In this document: in pieces, positions 1-5,384 of the stretch
Position numbering within the stretch: the first letter of the stretch is position 1
How the letters are laid out: each line of letters begins with the position of its first letter
Source: Haemophilus sp.
GTDB taxonomy: Bacteria > Pseudomonadota > Gammaproteobacteria > Enterobacterales > Pasteurellaceae
Reading direction: 5' to 3'
DNA: 18,096 bases
Assembly: GCA_019423005.1 (NCBI GenBank)
Contig: JAHZCF010000030.1
Span: 1-18,096, forward strand
Translations under genes and position numbers: made by a program
Notes under the pieces: model-generated
The model's input: the letters and a program-made list of their open reading frames with translations, nothing else
The model's database searches: none
Told to the model about the DNA's origin: nothing

Positions 1-19
1 TGTTGGGATAAAAATGATT

Positions 20-100
20 ATAGCCAATCATCTTTTATGCAAATTTGTGCAGAATACTGAAAAGTGCGGTCAAAAATAAAAGAAAAAGATGATTAGCTAT
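20..100. repeat. imperfect long inverted repeat enclosing an uptake signal
   Basis: Arms at 20-36 and 84-100 are reverse complements at 16 of 17 positions; the one mismatch is C25 against A95. The 47-base loop contains a perfect uptake signal at 62-70. It lies upstream of the glmU promoter candidates, so it may be the 3' structure of a gene left of the window, or a cruciform or mobile-element remnant. There is no T-run straight after the right arm, so a simple terminator is not a good fit. Confidence 0.6.
62..70 (+). repeat. DNA uptake signal sequence (USS)
   Basis: Perfect AAGTGCGGT core followed by an A-rich stretch, as in extended Haemophilus uptake signals. It is intergenic, in the loop of the 20-100 inverted repeat. 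Confidence 0.85.
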
Positions 101-116
101 CAAGACGGGAGGATAG

Positions 117-144
117 TTTACAGGATTTGAGATTTTTATACAAT
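117..144 (+). promoter_or_regulatory. candidate sigma70 promoter P1 for glmU
   Basis: TTTACA (117-122, 5/6 to consensus), a 16-base spacer and TACAAT (139-144, 5/6). Found by eye in the 5' region of glmU; initiation would be near 151. Confidence 0.4.
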
Positions 145-179
145 CTTGTCTTGTCAGGAATGTATGAAAATTAAATGGC

Positions 180-208
180 TTATCATATTCTCCATTCTAC
201 GATAGAAT
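180..208 (+). promoter_or_regulatory. candidate sigma70 promoter P2 for glmU
   Basis: TTATCA (180-185, 4/6), a 17-base spacer and TAGAAT (203-208, 5/6). It would start transcription near 215, about 28 bases before the glmU ATG. It could act with or instead of P1. Confidence 0.4.
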
Positions 209-242
209 ACGCCCAAATTTTTTATAAAGAAGAGAAGAATTT

Positions 243-1613
243 ATGACAAATAAAGCATTAAGCGTGGTGATTTTAGCGGCCGGTAAAGGCACTCGTATGT
301 ATTCTGATTTACCTAAAGTCTTGCACAAAGTGGCAGGTAAACCGATGGTAAAACATGTGATTGATACGGCAAATCAATTAGGTGCAGAAAACGTACATTT
401 GATTTATGGTCACGGTGGCGAATTAATGCGTGAGCGTTTGGCAAATGAAAGCGTGAACTGGGTGTTCCAAGCGGAACAGTTGGGTACAGGACATGCTATG
501 CAACAAGCAATGCCTTTTTTCCGTGATGATGAAAATGTTTTAATGGTGTATGGCGATGGTCCAATGATTACACCAGAAACATTGCAAAAATTAATCGATG
601 CGAAACCTGAAAATGGTATTGCAGTGTTAACGGTCGTATTAGATAACCCAACGGGTTATGGTCGAATCGTACGTGAAAATGGCAAAGTTGTAGGGATTGT
701 TGAACAAAAAGATGCAACGCCTGAGCAGCTTAAAATTCAAGAGATTAATACAGGTGTGTTAGTTTCAGATGGTGCAAGTTTCAAAAAATGGTTAGCGCGT
801 TTAGATAATAATAATGCACAAGGCGAGTTTTATATTACTGATGTAATTGGCTTAGCTCATCAAGATGGTTGTCCGATTGTAGCTGTTCAAGCAACTGATT
901 TTATGGAAGTTGAAGGGGTAAATAATCGCCTACAATTAGCCAAAATGGAACGCTATTATCAACGTAAACAAGCAGAAAAACTTTTACTTGCAGGTGTGAT
1001 GTTGATTGACCCTGAGCGTTTTGATTTACGCGGCACATTAGAGCACGGTAAAGATGTTGAAATTGATGTGAATGTAATTGTGGAAGGCAATGTGCGCTTG
1101 GGTGACCGTGTAAAAATCGGTGCAGGTTGCGTATTGAAAAACGTGACCATTGGTGATGATGTTGAAATCAAGCCTTATTCTGTTTTAGAAGATGCGACAA
1201 TTGGTGAGAAGGCGGCGATTGGTCCATTCTCTCGTTTACGTCCAGGTGCTGAATTAGCGGCTGAAACCCATGTGGGTAACTTCGTGGAAATTAAAAAATC
1301 CACAGTGGGTAAAGGCTCTAAGGTAAACCACCTCACTTATGTGGGTGATACTGAAATCGGTGAAAACTGTAACATCGGTGCGGGTGTCATTACTTGTAAC
1401 TATGACGGTGCGAATAAATTTAAAACAATCATTGGTAACAATGTATTCGTGGGCTCAGATACGCAGTTAGTTGCACCAGTTACTGTAGCCGATGGCGCAA
1501 CGATCGGTGCGGGCTCAACGATTACTCAAAATATTGAGAAAGATGAGCTTGTGATCACTCGTGTGCCACAACGCCATATTCAAGGTTGGCAAAGACCGGT
1601 GAAGAAAAAATAA
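243..1613 (+). CDS. glmU: bifunctional UDP-N-acetylglucosamine pyrophosphorylase / glucosamine-1-phosphate N-acetyltransferase
   Basis: This cytoplasmic enzyme acetylates glucosamine-1-phosphate with acetyl-CoA, then transfers UMP from UTP to give UDP-GlcNAc, the precursor of peptidoglycan and lipopolysaccharide. The 456-residue length matches the family. The N-terminal uridylyltransferase domain (about 1-229) has the nucleotide-binding loop LAAGKGTRM, Lys25, and the metal ligands Asp105 and Asn227. The C-terminal half (about 250-456) is a left-handed beta-helix of hexapeptide repeats such as IGDDVE and IGAGSTI. It carries Lys351, His363 and Tyr366, the acetyltransferase residues known from the E. 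coli enzyme at the same numbers. The ATG follows an AGAAGAGAAG purine tract. It has its own terminator, so it appears to be monocistronic. No anomalies are visible. Confidence 0.98.
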   Translation: MTNKALSVVILAAGKGTRMYSDLPKVLHKVAGKPMVKHVIDTANQLGAENVHLIYGHGGELMRERLANESVNWVFQAEQLGTGHAMQQAMPFFRDDENVLMVYGDGPMITPETLQKLIDAKPENGIAVLTVVLDNPTGYGRIVRENGKVVGIVEQKDATPEQLKIQEINTGVLVSDGASFKKWLARLDNNNAQGEFYITDVIGLAHQDGCPIVAVQATDFMEVEGVNNRLQLAKMERYYQRKQAEKLLLAGVMLIDPERFDLRGTLEHGKDVEIDVNVIVEGNVRLGDRVKIGAGCVLKNVTIGDDVEIKPYSVLEDATIGEKAAIGPFSRLRPGAELAAETHVGNFVEIKKSTVGKGSKVNHLTYVGDTEIGENCNIGAGVITCNYDGANKFKTIIGNNVFVGSDTQLVAPVTVADGATIGAGSTITQNIEKDELVITRVPQRHIQGWQRPVKKK

Positions 1614-1622
1614 TAAACATTG

Positions 1623-1650
1623 AAAGGCGAACCAATGTGTTCGCCTTTTA
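1623..1650 (+). terminator. rho-independent terminator of glmU
   Basis: A perfect 10-bp stem (AAAGGCGAAC at 1623-1632, GTTCGCCTTT at 1639-1648) with a 6-base loop runs into a short T-tract, just after the glmU stop. Confidence 0.8.
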
Positions 1651-1668
1651 TGATTTGATGCCTTTTAC

Positions 1669-1697
1669 TTTATAAAGGTTGTTCGAGTTGCTAAAAT
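1669..1697 (+). promoter_or_regulatory. candidate sigma70 promoter for lspA-ispH
   Basis: TTTATA (1669-1674, 4/6), a 17-base spacer and TAAAAT (1692-1697, 5/6), between the glmU terminator and the lspA start. A visual match only. Confidence 0.35.
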
Positions 1698-1729
1698 CAT
1701 CGTCCATTTATAAAAACAGATAATTTCCT

Positions 1730-2221
1730 ATGACAAAAAATAAAACAGGACTTTCATTCCTTTGGATAAGTGCGGTCGCATTTATCCTTGATTTACTGAC
1801 CAAATATATTGTAGTGCAACGCTTTGATCTCTATGAAAGCGTGAACTTATTACCCGTTTTTAATTTAACCTATGTGCGTAACTATGGTGCAGCGTTTAGC
1901 TTTCTTGCTGAACATGATGGCTGGCAGAAATATTTCTTTATCGTGCTTGCGATTGGAATTTCTTTAATGCTGGCTTACTTTATGAAAAAGAATTCAGCAG
2001 AACAAAAATTACAAAACTCAGCTTATGCACTGATTATTGGTGGTGCGTTAGCCAATATGGTGGACCGTGCGTATAACGGTTTTGTGGTGGATTTCTTAGA
2101 TTTTTATTGGGATATTTATCATTATCCGGTATTCAATGTGGCAGATATTGCGATTTGTATTGGTGCGGGTTTATTAGCATTAGATGCCTTTAAAGGTGAT
2201 AAAAAGAGCGGTCAAAAATGA
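1730..2221 (+). CDS. lspA: lipoprotein signal peptidase (signal peptidase II)
   Basis: This inner-membrane aspartic peptidase cleaves the signal peptide of diacylated prolipoproteins before the lipobox cysteine. At 163 residues it is of normal length. Four hydrophobic segments are visible, at roughly 9-27, 67-85, 96-112 and 132-152. The family signatures NYGAAFSFL, ALANMVDR and FNVADIAI are present. Asp121 (in VVDF) and Asp139 (in NVAD) are the expected catalytic pair, equivalent to Asp123 and Asp141 in E. coli. There is no clear Shine-Dalgarno before the ATG, but the N-terminus aligns with the family. The stop overlaps the ispH start (ATGA), indicating translational coupling. An uptake signal is embedded at 1768-1776, encoding part of ISAVAF. 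Likely substrates in this window are the protein E homologue and OapB. Confidence 0.97.
   Translation: MTKNKTGLSFLWISAVAFILDLLTKYIVVQRFDLYESVNLLPVFNLTYVRNYGAAFSFLAEHDGWQKYFFIVLAIGISLMLAYFMKKNSAEQKLQNSAYALIIGGALANMVDRAYNGFVVDFLDFYWDIYHYPVFNVADIAICIGAGLLALDAFKGDKKSGQK
1768..1776 (+). repeat. DNA uptake signal sequence within lspA
   Basis: Perfect AAGTGCGGT inside the first transmembrane segment of LspA, read as Ser-Ala-Val, a common way for coding sequences to accommodate this motif. Confidence 0.85.
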
Positions 2222-3162
2222 AGATAATTTTAGCTAACCCTCGCGGATTTTGCGCGGGTGTCGATCGAGCCATTAGCATTGTTGAATTAGCGCTTGAAAT
2301 TCATGGTGCACCAATTTATGTGCGTCATGAAGTGGTGCATAATCGTTTTGTGGTGAATGGTTTGCGTGAGCGTGGGGCAATTTTTGTAGAAGAATTAAGT
2401 GAAGTGCCAGATGGTGCCATTGTGATTTTCTCCGCTCATGGCGTGTCACAAGCCGTTCGTCAAGAAGCAAAAGATCGCCAGTTAAAAGTATTTGATGCAA
2501 CTTGTCCGTTGGTAACCAAGGTACATATGCAAGTGGCTCGTGCGAGCCGTAAAGGGACGAAAGCGATTTTGATCGGACACAAAGGGCATCCAGAAGTGGA
2601 AGGCACAATGGGGCAGTACAGCAACGAGGAAGGTGGTATTTTCTTAATTGAAAGCGTGGAAGATATTGCTCGTTTGCCGGTTCAAGAAAGTGATGATTTA
2701 ACCTTTATGACACAAACCACACTTTCTCTTGATGATACGGCGGAAACTATCAGTGCATTGAAAGATAAATATCCTGCGATTCAAGGCCCACATAAAAACG
2801 ATATTTGCTATGCCACAACTAATCGACAAGAAGCGGTGCGTGAATTAGCGAAACAATGTGATTTAGTGGTCGTTGTAGGTTCTAAAAACTCATCAAATTC
2901 TAACCGTTTAGCTGAGTTGGCATCGCGTATGGGGGTGAAATCAAAATTGATTGATGATCCAAATGATGTGTCGGCAGATTGGTTTGAAGGCGTTGAAACA
3001 ATTGGCGTAACAGCGGGGGCCTCTGCACCGGAAGAATTGGTGCAATCTGTGATTGCTCGATTAAAAGAATTTGGTGCCGATGCTATTGAAGAGCTTCAAG
3101 GCTTAGAAGAAAATATGTTCTTTGAAGTGCCAAAAGAGTTCAGAATAAAAGAAGTGAACTAA
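2218..3162 (+). CDS. ispH: 4-hydroxy-3-methylbut-2-enyl diphosphate reductase
   Basis: This iron-sulfur enzyme performs the last step of the non-mevalonate (MEP) isoprenoid pathway, reducing HMBPP to isopentenyl and dimethylallyl diphosphate. It has 314 residues, close to the E. coli length. The three cluster ligands are at the canonical positions: Cys12 (FCAGV), Cys96 (DATCPLVTKVH) and Cys197 (NDICYATTNRQ). The substrate-site residues His41, His74, His124, Glu126 and Thr167 are also at E. coli numbering. The start codon overlaps the lspA stop by 4 bases, and lspA-ispH adjacency is common in gamma-proteobacteria. Transcription ends at the inverted uptake-signal terminator, which is shared with the convergent DUF305 gene. 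Confidence 0.98.
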   Translation: MKIILANPRGFCAGVDRAISIVELALEIHGAPIYVRHEVVHNRFVVNGLRERGAIFVEELSEVPDGAIVIFSAHGVSQAVRQEAKDRQLKVFDATCPLVTKVHMQVARASRKGTKAILIGHKGHPEVEGTMGQYSNEEGGIFLIESVEDIARLPVQESDDLTFMTQTTLSLDDTAETISALKDKYPAIQGPHKNDICYATTNRQEAVRELAKQCDLVVVVGSKNSSNSNRLAELASRMGVKSKLIDDPNDVSADWFEGVETIGVTAGASAPEELVQSVIARLKEFGADAIEELQGLEENMFFEVPKEFRIKEVN

Positions 3163-3170
3163 TTCTATTA

Positions 3171-3202
3171 AAAAAGTGCGGTTAATTTACCGCACTTTTT
3201 TT
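3171..3202. terminator. bidirectional terminator made of two inverted uptake signals
   Basis: AAAAAGTGCGGT (3171-3182) pairs perfectly with ACCGCACTTTTT (3189-3200) over 12 bp around a 6-base loop, with T-runs on both strands. Each arm contains a perfect uptake signal (3174-3182 forward, 3189-3197 reverse). It separates convergent ispH and the DUF305 gene. Inverted uptake-signal pairs acting as terminators are well known in Haemophilus. Confidence 0.9.
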
Positions 3203-3210
3203 GTGTTATT

Positions 3211-3582
3211 TTATTTTTTATTGTGCACTTTAAGCCATTTTTGCATTTGTTCAATTTCTGCTTTTTGAGCGTTAATAATATTCTCAGCAAGCTTATGCAT
3301 CTCGGGATCTTTTCCGTATTTTAATTCGACTTCCGCCATCTTTACTGCGCCAATATGATGTGGCAACATACCTGCTGCAAAAGCGACGTCAGGATCTTGA
3401 TATTGCATAGCCGCCATCATATCTTGATGCATCTGATTCATACCTTGCATTAATTCTTGTTGCATTGCAGAATCTGTCGACATTGGCATATTCATGTGTG
3501 TTTGATGCTGTTGTTCATTCGCTTGGGCACAAATTGAAACAGCAGCAGTGCTAAGTACGATAAAAGTCATAAATTTTTTCAT
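3211..3582 (-). CDS. periplasmic DUF305-family protein, Met/His-rich, likely metal-responsive
   Basis: 123 residues. The first 22 or so form a Sec signal peptide (KK, then a hydrophobic core, then a CAQA cleavage region), so the mature protein should be periplasmic. The rest fits DUF305 (ferritin-like helical fold): DPDVAFAAGMLPHHIGAVKMAEVELKYGKDPEMHKLAENI, ending in EIEQMQKWL; this stretch is residues 63-117 or so. The mature N-terminus is rich in Met and His (for example HQTHMNMPM and NQMHQDMM), a pattern often linked to copper or silver binding. A strong AGGAGC ribosome site (3588-3593) precedes the ATG. The promoter has the architecture of MerR/CueR-controlled copper genes (3617-3647). 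A role in copper handling is inference; the biochemical function of DUF305 proteins is poorly defined. Confidence 0.88.
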   Translation of the reverse strand: MKKFMTFIVLSTAAVSICAQANEQQHQTHMNMPMSTDSAMQQELMQGMNQMHQDMMAAMQYQDPDVAFAAGMLPHHIGAVKMAEVELKYGKDPEMHKLAENIINAQKAEIEQMQKWLKVHNKK

Positions 3583-3616
3583 GTTTTGCTCCTATGTGAT
3601 AACTGAATGGGCGCAA

Positions 3617-3647
3617 ATCATAAACATTAACCTAAGGTTAAGGTCAA
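3617..3647 (-). promoter_or_regulatory. MerR/CueR-type promoter-operator with 19-bp spacer for the DUF305 gene
   Basis: On the reverse strand there is a -35 TTGACC (3642-3647), a 19-base spacer (3623-3641) and a -10 TATGAT (3617-3622). A 21-base dyad at 3624-3644 overlaps the ACC of the -35; its arms match at 9 of 10 positions around a single central base, and the inner 7-1-7 part (3627-3641, TTAACCT and AGGTTAA) is perfect. An over-long 19-20 bp spacer with a dyad is the hallmark of MerR-family activated promoters. The layout coincides with the E. coli copA promoter recognised by CueR. The regulator gene is not in this window. Confidence 0.75.
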
Positions 3648-3713
3648 TATTTATTCCGAAATTTTTTGGTGAGATGCTAAAATGAGACAATGTTTGATAT
3701 GAAGGACAAAATC

Positions 3714-4313
3714 ATGAAACAAAAAATTGTGCTTGCCACGGGTAATAAAGGCAAAGTAAAAGAAATGGCAGATGTGTTAGCTGATTTCGGTTTTGAAGTC
3801 ATTGCTCAGACCGATTTAGGCATTGAAAGCCAAGAGGAAACAGGCTTAACGTTTGTTGAAAATGCCATTCTGAAAGCACGTTATGCATCTGAAAAATCAG
3901 GTTTACCGGCCATTGCAGATGATTCCGGTCTTGTGGTGGATGCGTTAAATGGTGCGCCTGGATTGTATTCTGCTCGTTATGCAGGTGTGGATGGTGATGA
4001 AGCTGATGCGAAAAACCGAGAAAAATTATTGGCAGAATTAGCCGATGTACCGACTGAACGTCGCCAAGCAAAATTTGTAAGTACGATTGTGTTATTACAA
4101 CACCCAAGTGATCCTTCTCCGATCATTGCTCAAGGTGAATGTGACGGGCAGATTATTTATGAAGAAAAAGGTGAAAATGGCTTCGGTTACGACTCGCTCT
4201 TTTTTAGCCCTGAAAAAGACTGTACCTTTGCCGAATTAGAAACCGTAGAGAAAAAGAAAATTTCTCATCGTGCGAAGGCATTAGCTGTTTTGAAATCAAA
4301 ATTAACTGCCTAA
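3714..4313 (+). CDS. rdgB: XTP/dITP diphosphatase (non-canonical purine NTP pyrophosphatase, HAM1 family)
   Basis: This house-cleaning enzyme hydrolyses dITP, ITP and XTP to monophosphates, keeping deaminated purines out of DNA. The 199-residue protein starts LATGNKGKVKEM, the family phosphate-binding signature. It has the AIADDSGLVVDALNGAPGLYSARYAG block around residues 67-92, with Asp70 as the likely catalytic base, and ends with SHRAKAL. I place the start at the ATG at 3714, preceded by GAAGGAC (3701-3707), rather than at 3690, whose 8 extra residues are not typical and lack a ribosome site. The stop codon TAA overlaps an uptake signal (4313-4321). ybjQ follows after 38 bases with no terminator, so the two are probably cotranscribed. 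Confidence 0.96.
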   Translation: MKQKIVLATGNKGKVKEMADVLADFGFEVIAQTDLGIESQEETGLTFVENAILKARYASEKSGLPAIADDSGLVVDALNGAPGLYSARYAGVDGDEADAKNREKLLAELADVPTERRQAKFVSTIVLLQHPSDPSPIIAQGECDGQIIYEEKGENGFGYDSLFFSPEKDCTFAELETVEKKKISHRAKALAVLKSKLTA

Positions 4314-4321
4314 AGTGCGGT
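4313..4321 (+). repeat. DNA uptake signal sequence overlapping the rdgB stop
   Basis: Perfect AAGTGCGGT; its first A is the last base of the rdgB TAA stop. It is single rather than paired, so it is not part of a terminator. Confidence 0.85.
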
Positions 4322-4351
4322 TGATTTTTAACAAGAATTAAAGGATACAAA

Positions 4352-4669
4352 ATGATTATTACCACTACGCCTAATATTGAAGGGAAACAAATCGTAGAAT
4401 ATAAACAAGTCGTCTTTGGGGAAGTGATTGCTGGGGCAAACTTCATACGTGATTTTTTTGCGGCTATTACTGATGTGATTGGTGGGCGTTCTAGTGTTTA
4501 TGAGCGTCGTATTAGTCGTGCACGCCAAGATGCCTTGAAAGAGTTGGAAGAAAAAGCGATTGCTTTAGGGGCTAATGCTGTGGTTGGCGTAGAGATTAAT
4601 TACGCAACAGTAAGCAATAAAAGTATGTTTATGGTGATTGCGAGTGGCACAGCTGTAGTGGTTCGCTAA
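4352..4669 (+). CDS. ybjQ: YbjQ / UPF0145 family protein (putative heavy-metal-binding domain)
   Basis: 105 residues. It matches the compact UPF0145 (YbjQ) family throughout: an N-terminal ITTTPNIEGKQIVEYKQVV strand region, the GANFIRDFFAAITDVIGGRS segment, a charged helix of ERRISRARQDALKELEEKA type, and the GANAVVGVEINY core followed by a hydrophobic C-terminal strand. The family is pentameric in known structures and is often labelled heavy-metal-binding, but its cellular role is not established. There is no signal peptide, so it is cytoplasmic. An AAAGGAT ribosome site lies just upstream of the ATG. It sits 38 bases after rdgB. The T-run after the stop has no stem, so no terminator can be claimed. 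Confidence 0.92.
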   Translation: MIITTTPNIEGKQIVEYKQVVFGEVIAGANFIRDFFAAITDVIGGRSSVYERRISRARQDALKELEEKAIALGANAVVGVEINYATVSNKSMFMVIASGTAVVVR

Positions 4670-4698
4670 GGTCGTTTTTTTATTTGCTTAAATGTAAT

Positions 4699-4720
4699 TT
4701 TTGCGATCAAGATCGCAAAA
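4699..4720 (+). promoter_or_regulatory. CRP-S (competence regulatory element) site for comEA
   Basis: A perfect 22-base palindrome: TTTTGCGATC, two A's, then GATCGCAAAA. The half-sites are TGCGA (4702-4706) and TCGCA (4713-4717) six bases apart. These are CRP half-sites with C in place of T, the signature of the Sxy-dependent CRP-S sites of Pasteurellaceae competence genes. It lies about 95 bases before the comEA start. A weak AT-rich -10 at 4756-4762 would place the site near -60, a class I activator position. H. influenzae comE1 belongs to this regulon, as I recall. Confidence 0.88.
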
Positions 4721-4769
4721 GTACGGTCGATTTCTTGCGTGTTTTCCGTGTTTCTTAAAAATGTCACTG

Positions 4770-4783
4770 TTGATATGAATCAA
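4770..4783 (+). promoter_or_regulatory. perfect FNR-type box upstream of comEA
   Basis: TTGAT, then ATGA, then ATCAA: all ten specified positions of the FNR consensus are met. It is centred at 4776.5, 67 bases downstream of the CRP-S centre and about 38 before the comEA ATG. If transcription starts near 4768, as the CRP-S spacing suggests, the box would lie on the start of the transcript and would be expected to repress. Function is inference. Confidence 0.55.
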
Positions 4784-4814
4784 CGGTACTTATTTGTTAA
4801 TAAAGGGCATTTTT

Positions 4815-5171
4815 ATGAAATTGATGAAACATTTATTTAGTTCATTGTTTATTGCAGGCGCGATGTTGAGTACACAAGCGCTTGCTGAAGAAAAGACATC
4901 TGAGCAGGCTCAACCGCAAATGCAGGAACAAACTGCTGTACAAGCACCATCACAAACTGTACAACAAACGGTGAGTGATAAATTAAATATCAATACCGCT
5001 AGTGCATCAGAAATTCAAAAAGCACTGATTGGTATTGGGGCGAAAAAAGCAGAAGCCATTGTACAATATCGTGAAAAACACGGTAATTTCACTGTGGCAG
5101 AACAACTACTTGAAGTACAAGGTATTGGCAAAGCCACACTAGAGAAAAACCGAGATCGTATCGTGTTTTAA
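4815..5171 (+). CDS. comEA: ComEA-like helix-hairpin-helix DNA-binding competence protein
   Basis: 118 residues: a signal peptide (about 1-24, KLMKHLFSSLFIAGAML core, ALA cleavage site before EEKTS), a Gln-rich linker (25-53), and a C-terminal double helix-hairpin-helix domain (about 57-118) with LNINTASASEIQKAL, IGAKKAEAIVQYREKHG and VQGIGKATLEKNRDRI. ComEA-type proteins bind incoming double-stranded DNA in the periplasm and help pull it through the outer-membrane secretin during transformation. The H. influenzae counterpart is comE1. The start is the ATG at 4815, behind AAAGGG (4802-4807). An upstream TTG at 4794 is in frame but would only add residues before the signal peptide. The CRP-S site upstream supports competence regulation. 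A terminator follows at 5190. Confidence 0.93.
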   Translation: MKLMKHLFSSLFIAGAMLSTQALAEEKTSEQAQPQMQEQTAVQAPSQTVQQTVSDKLNINTASASEIQKALIGIGAKKAEAIVQYREKHGNFTVAEQLLEVQGIGKATLEKNRDRIVF

Positions 5172-5189
5172 TGTTGTTATTTTTATATG

Positions 5190-5220
5190 AAAAGCGGAAT
5201 AGTGATATTCCGCTTTTTTA
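5190..5220 (+). terminator. rho-independent terminator of comEA
   Basis: AAAAGCGGAAT (5190-5200) pairs perfectly with ATTCCGCTTTT (5207-5217) over 11 bp around a 6-base loop, followed by more T's. The stem is not an uptake signal. Confidence 0.88.
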
Positions 5221-5247
5221 TTTTTTGAGCAGAAAATTTACCAAAAC

Positions 5248-5341
5248 TTGCAAAATATCAAATTTTTTTAGAATAAGTTGGGGATTTCTTGCAATGGTTT
5301 TATAAGAGAGTAGAATACCAAATGGGTATAGGGATACCTAT
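5248..5341 (+). promoter_or_regulatory. putative focA-pflB regulatory region (FNR-like site and ATACC/GGTAT repeats)
   Basis: The 213-base gap before focA holds several elements. TTGCA-AAAT-ATCAA at 5248-5261 matches 8 of 10 FNR positions with one perfect half. TTGCAA (5289-5294), 16 bases and TAGAAT (5311-5316) form a promoter candidate. Three copies of a 5-mer follow: ATACC (5315-5319), inverted GGTAT (5325-5329) and ATACC (5334-5338). Within these, ATGGGTA (5322-5328) and TACCTAT (5335-5341) each fit the NarL/NarP heptamer TACYYMT on one strand. Anaerobic and nitrate control of focA-pfl is known in E. coli; its use here is inference. Confidence 0.4.
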
Positions 5342-5384
5342 GTTGTAGTATAAGAAATAATAAACCAACTATTTGGAGTTAGAT

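Noticed and set aside
4672..4690. T-run after ybjQ as a terminator
   Set aside because: There is no GC-containing inverted repeat before it; the nearby perfect palindrome is the CRP-S site and is not followed by T's.
4794..4814. Upstream TTG start extending comEA
   Set aside because: It has no ribosome site and would add residues in front of a normal signal peptide; the AAAGGG tract positions the ATG at 4815.
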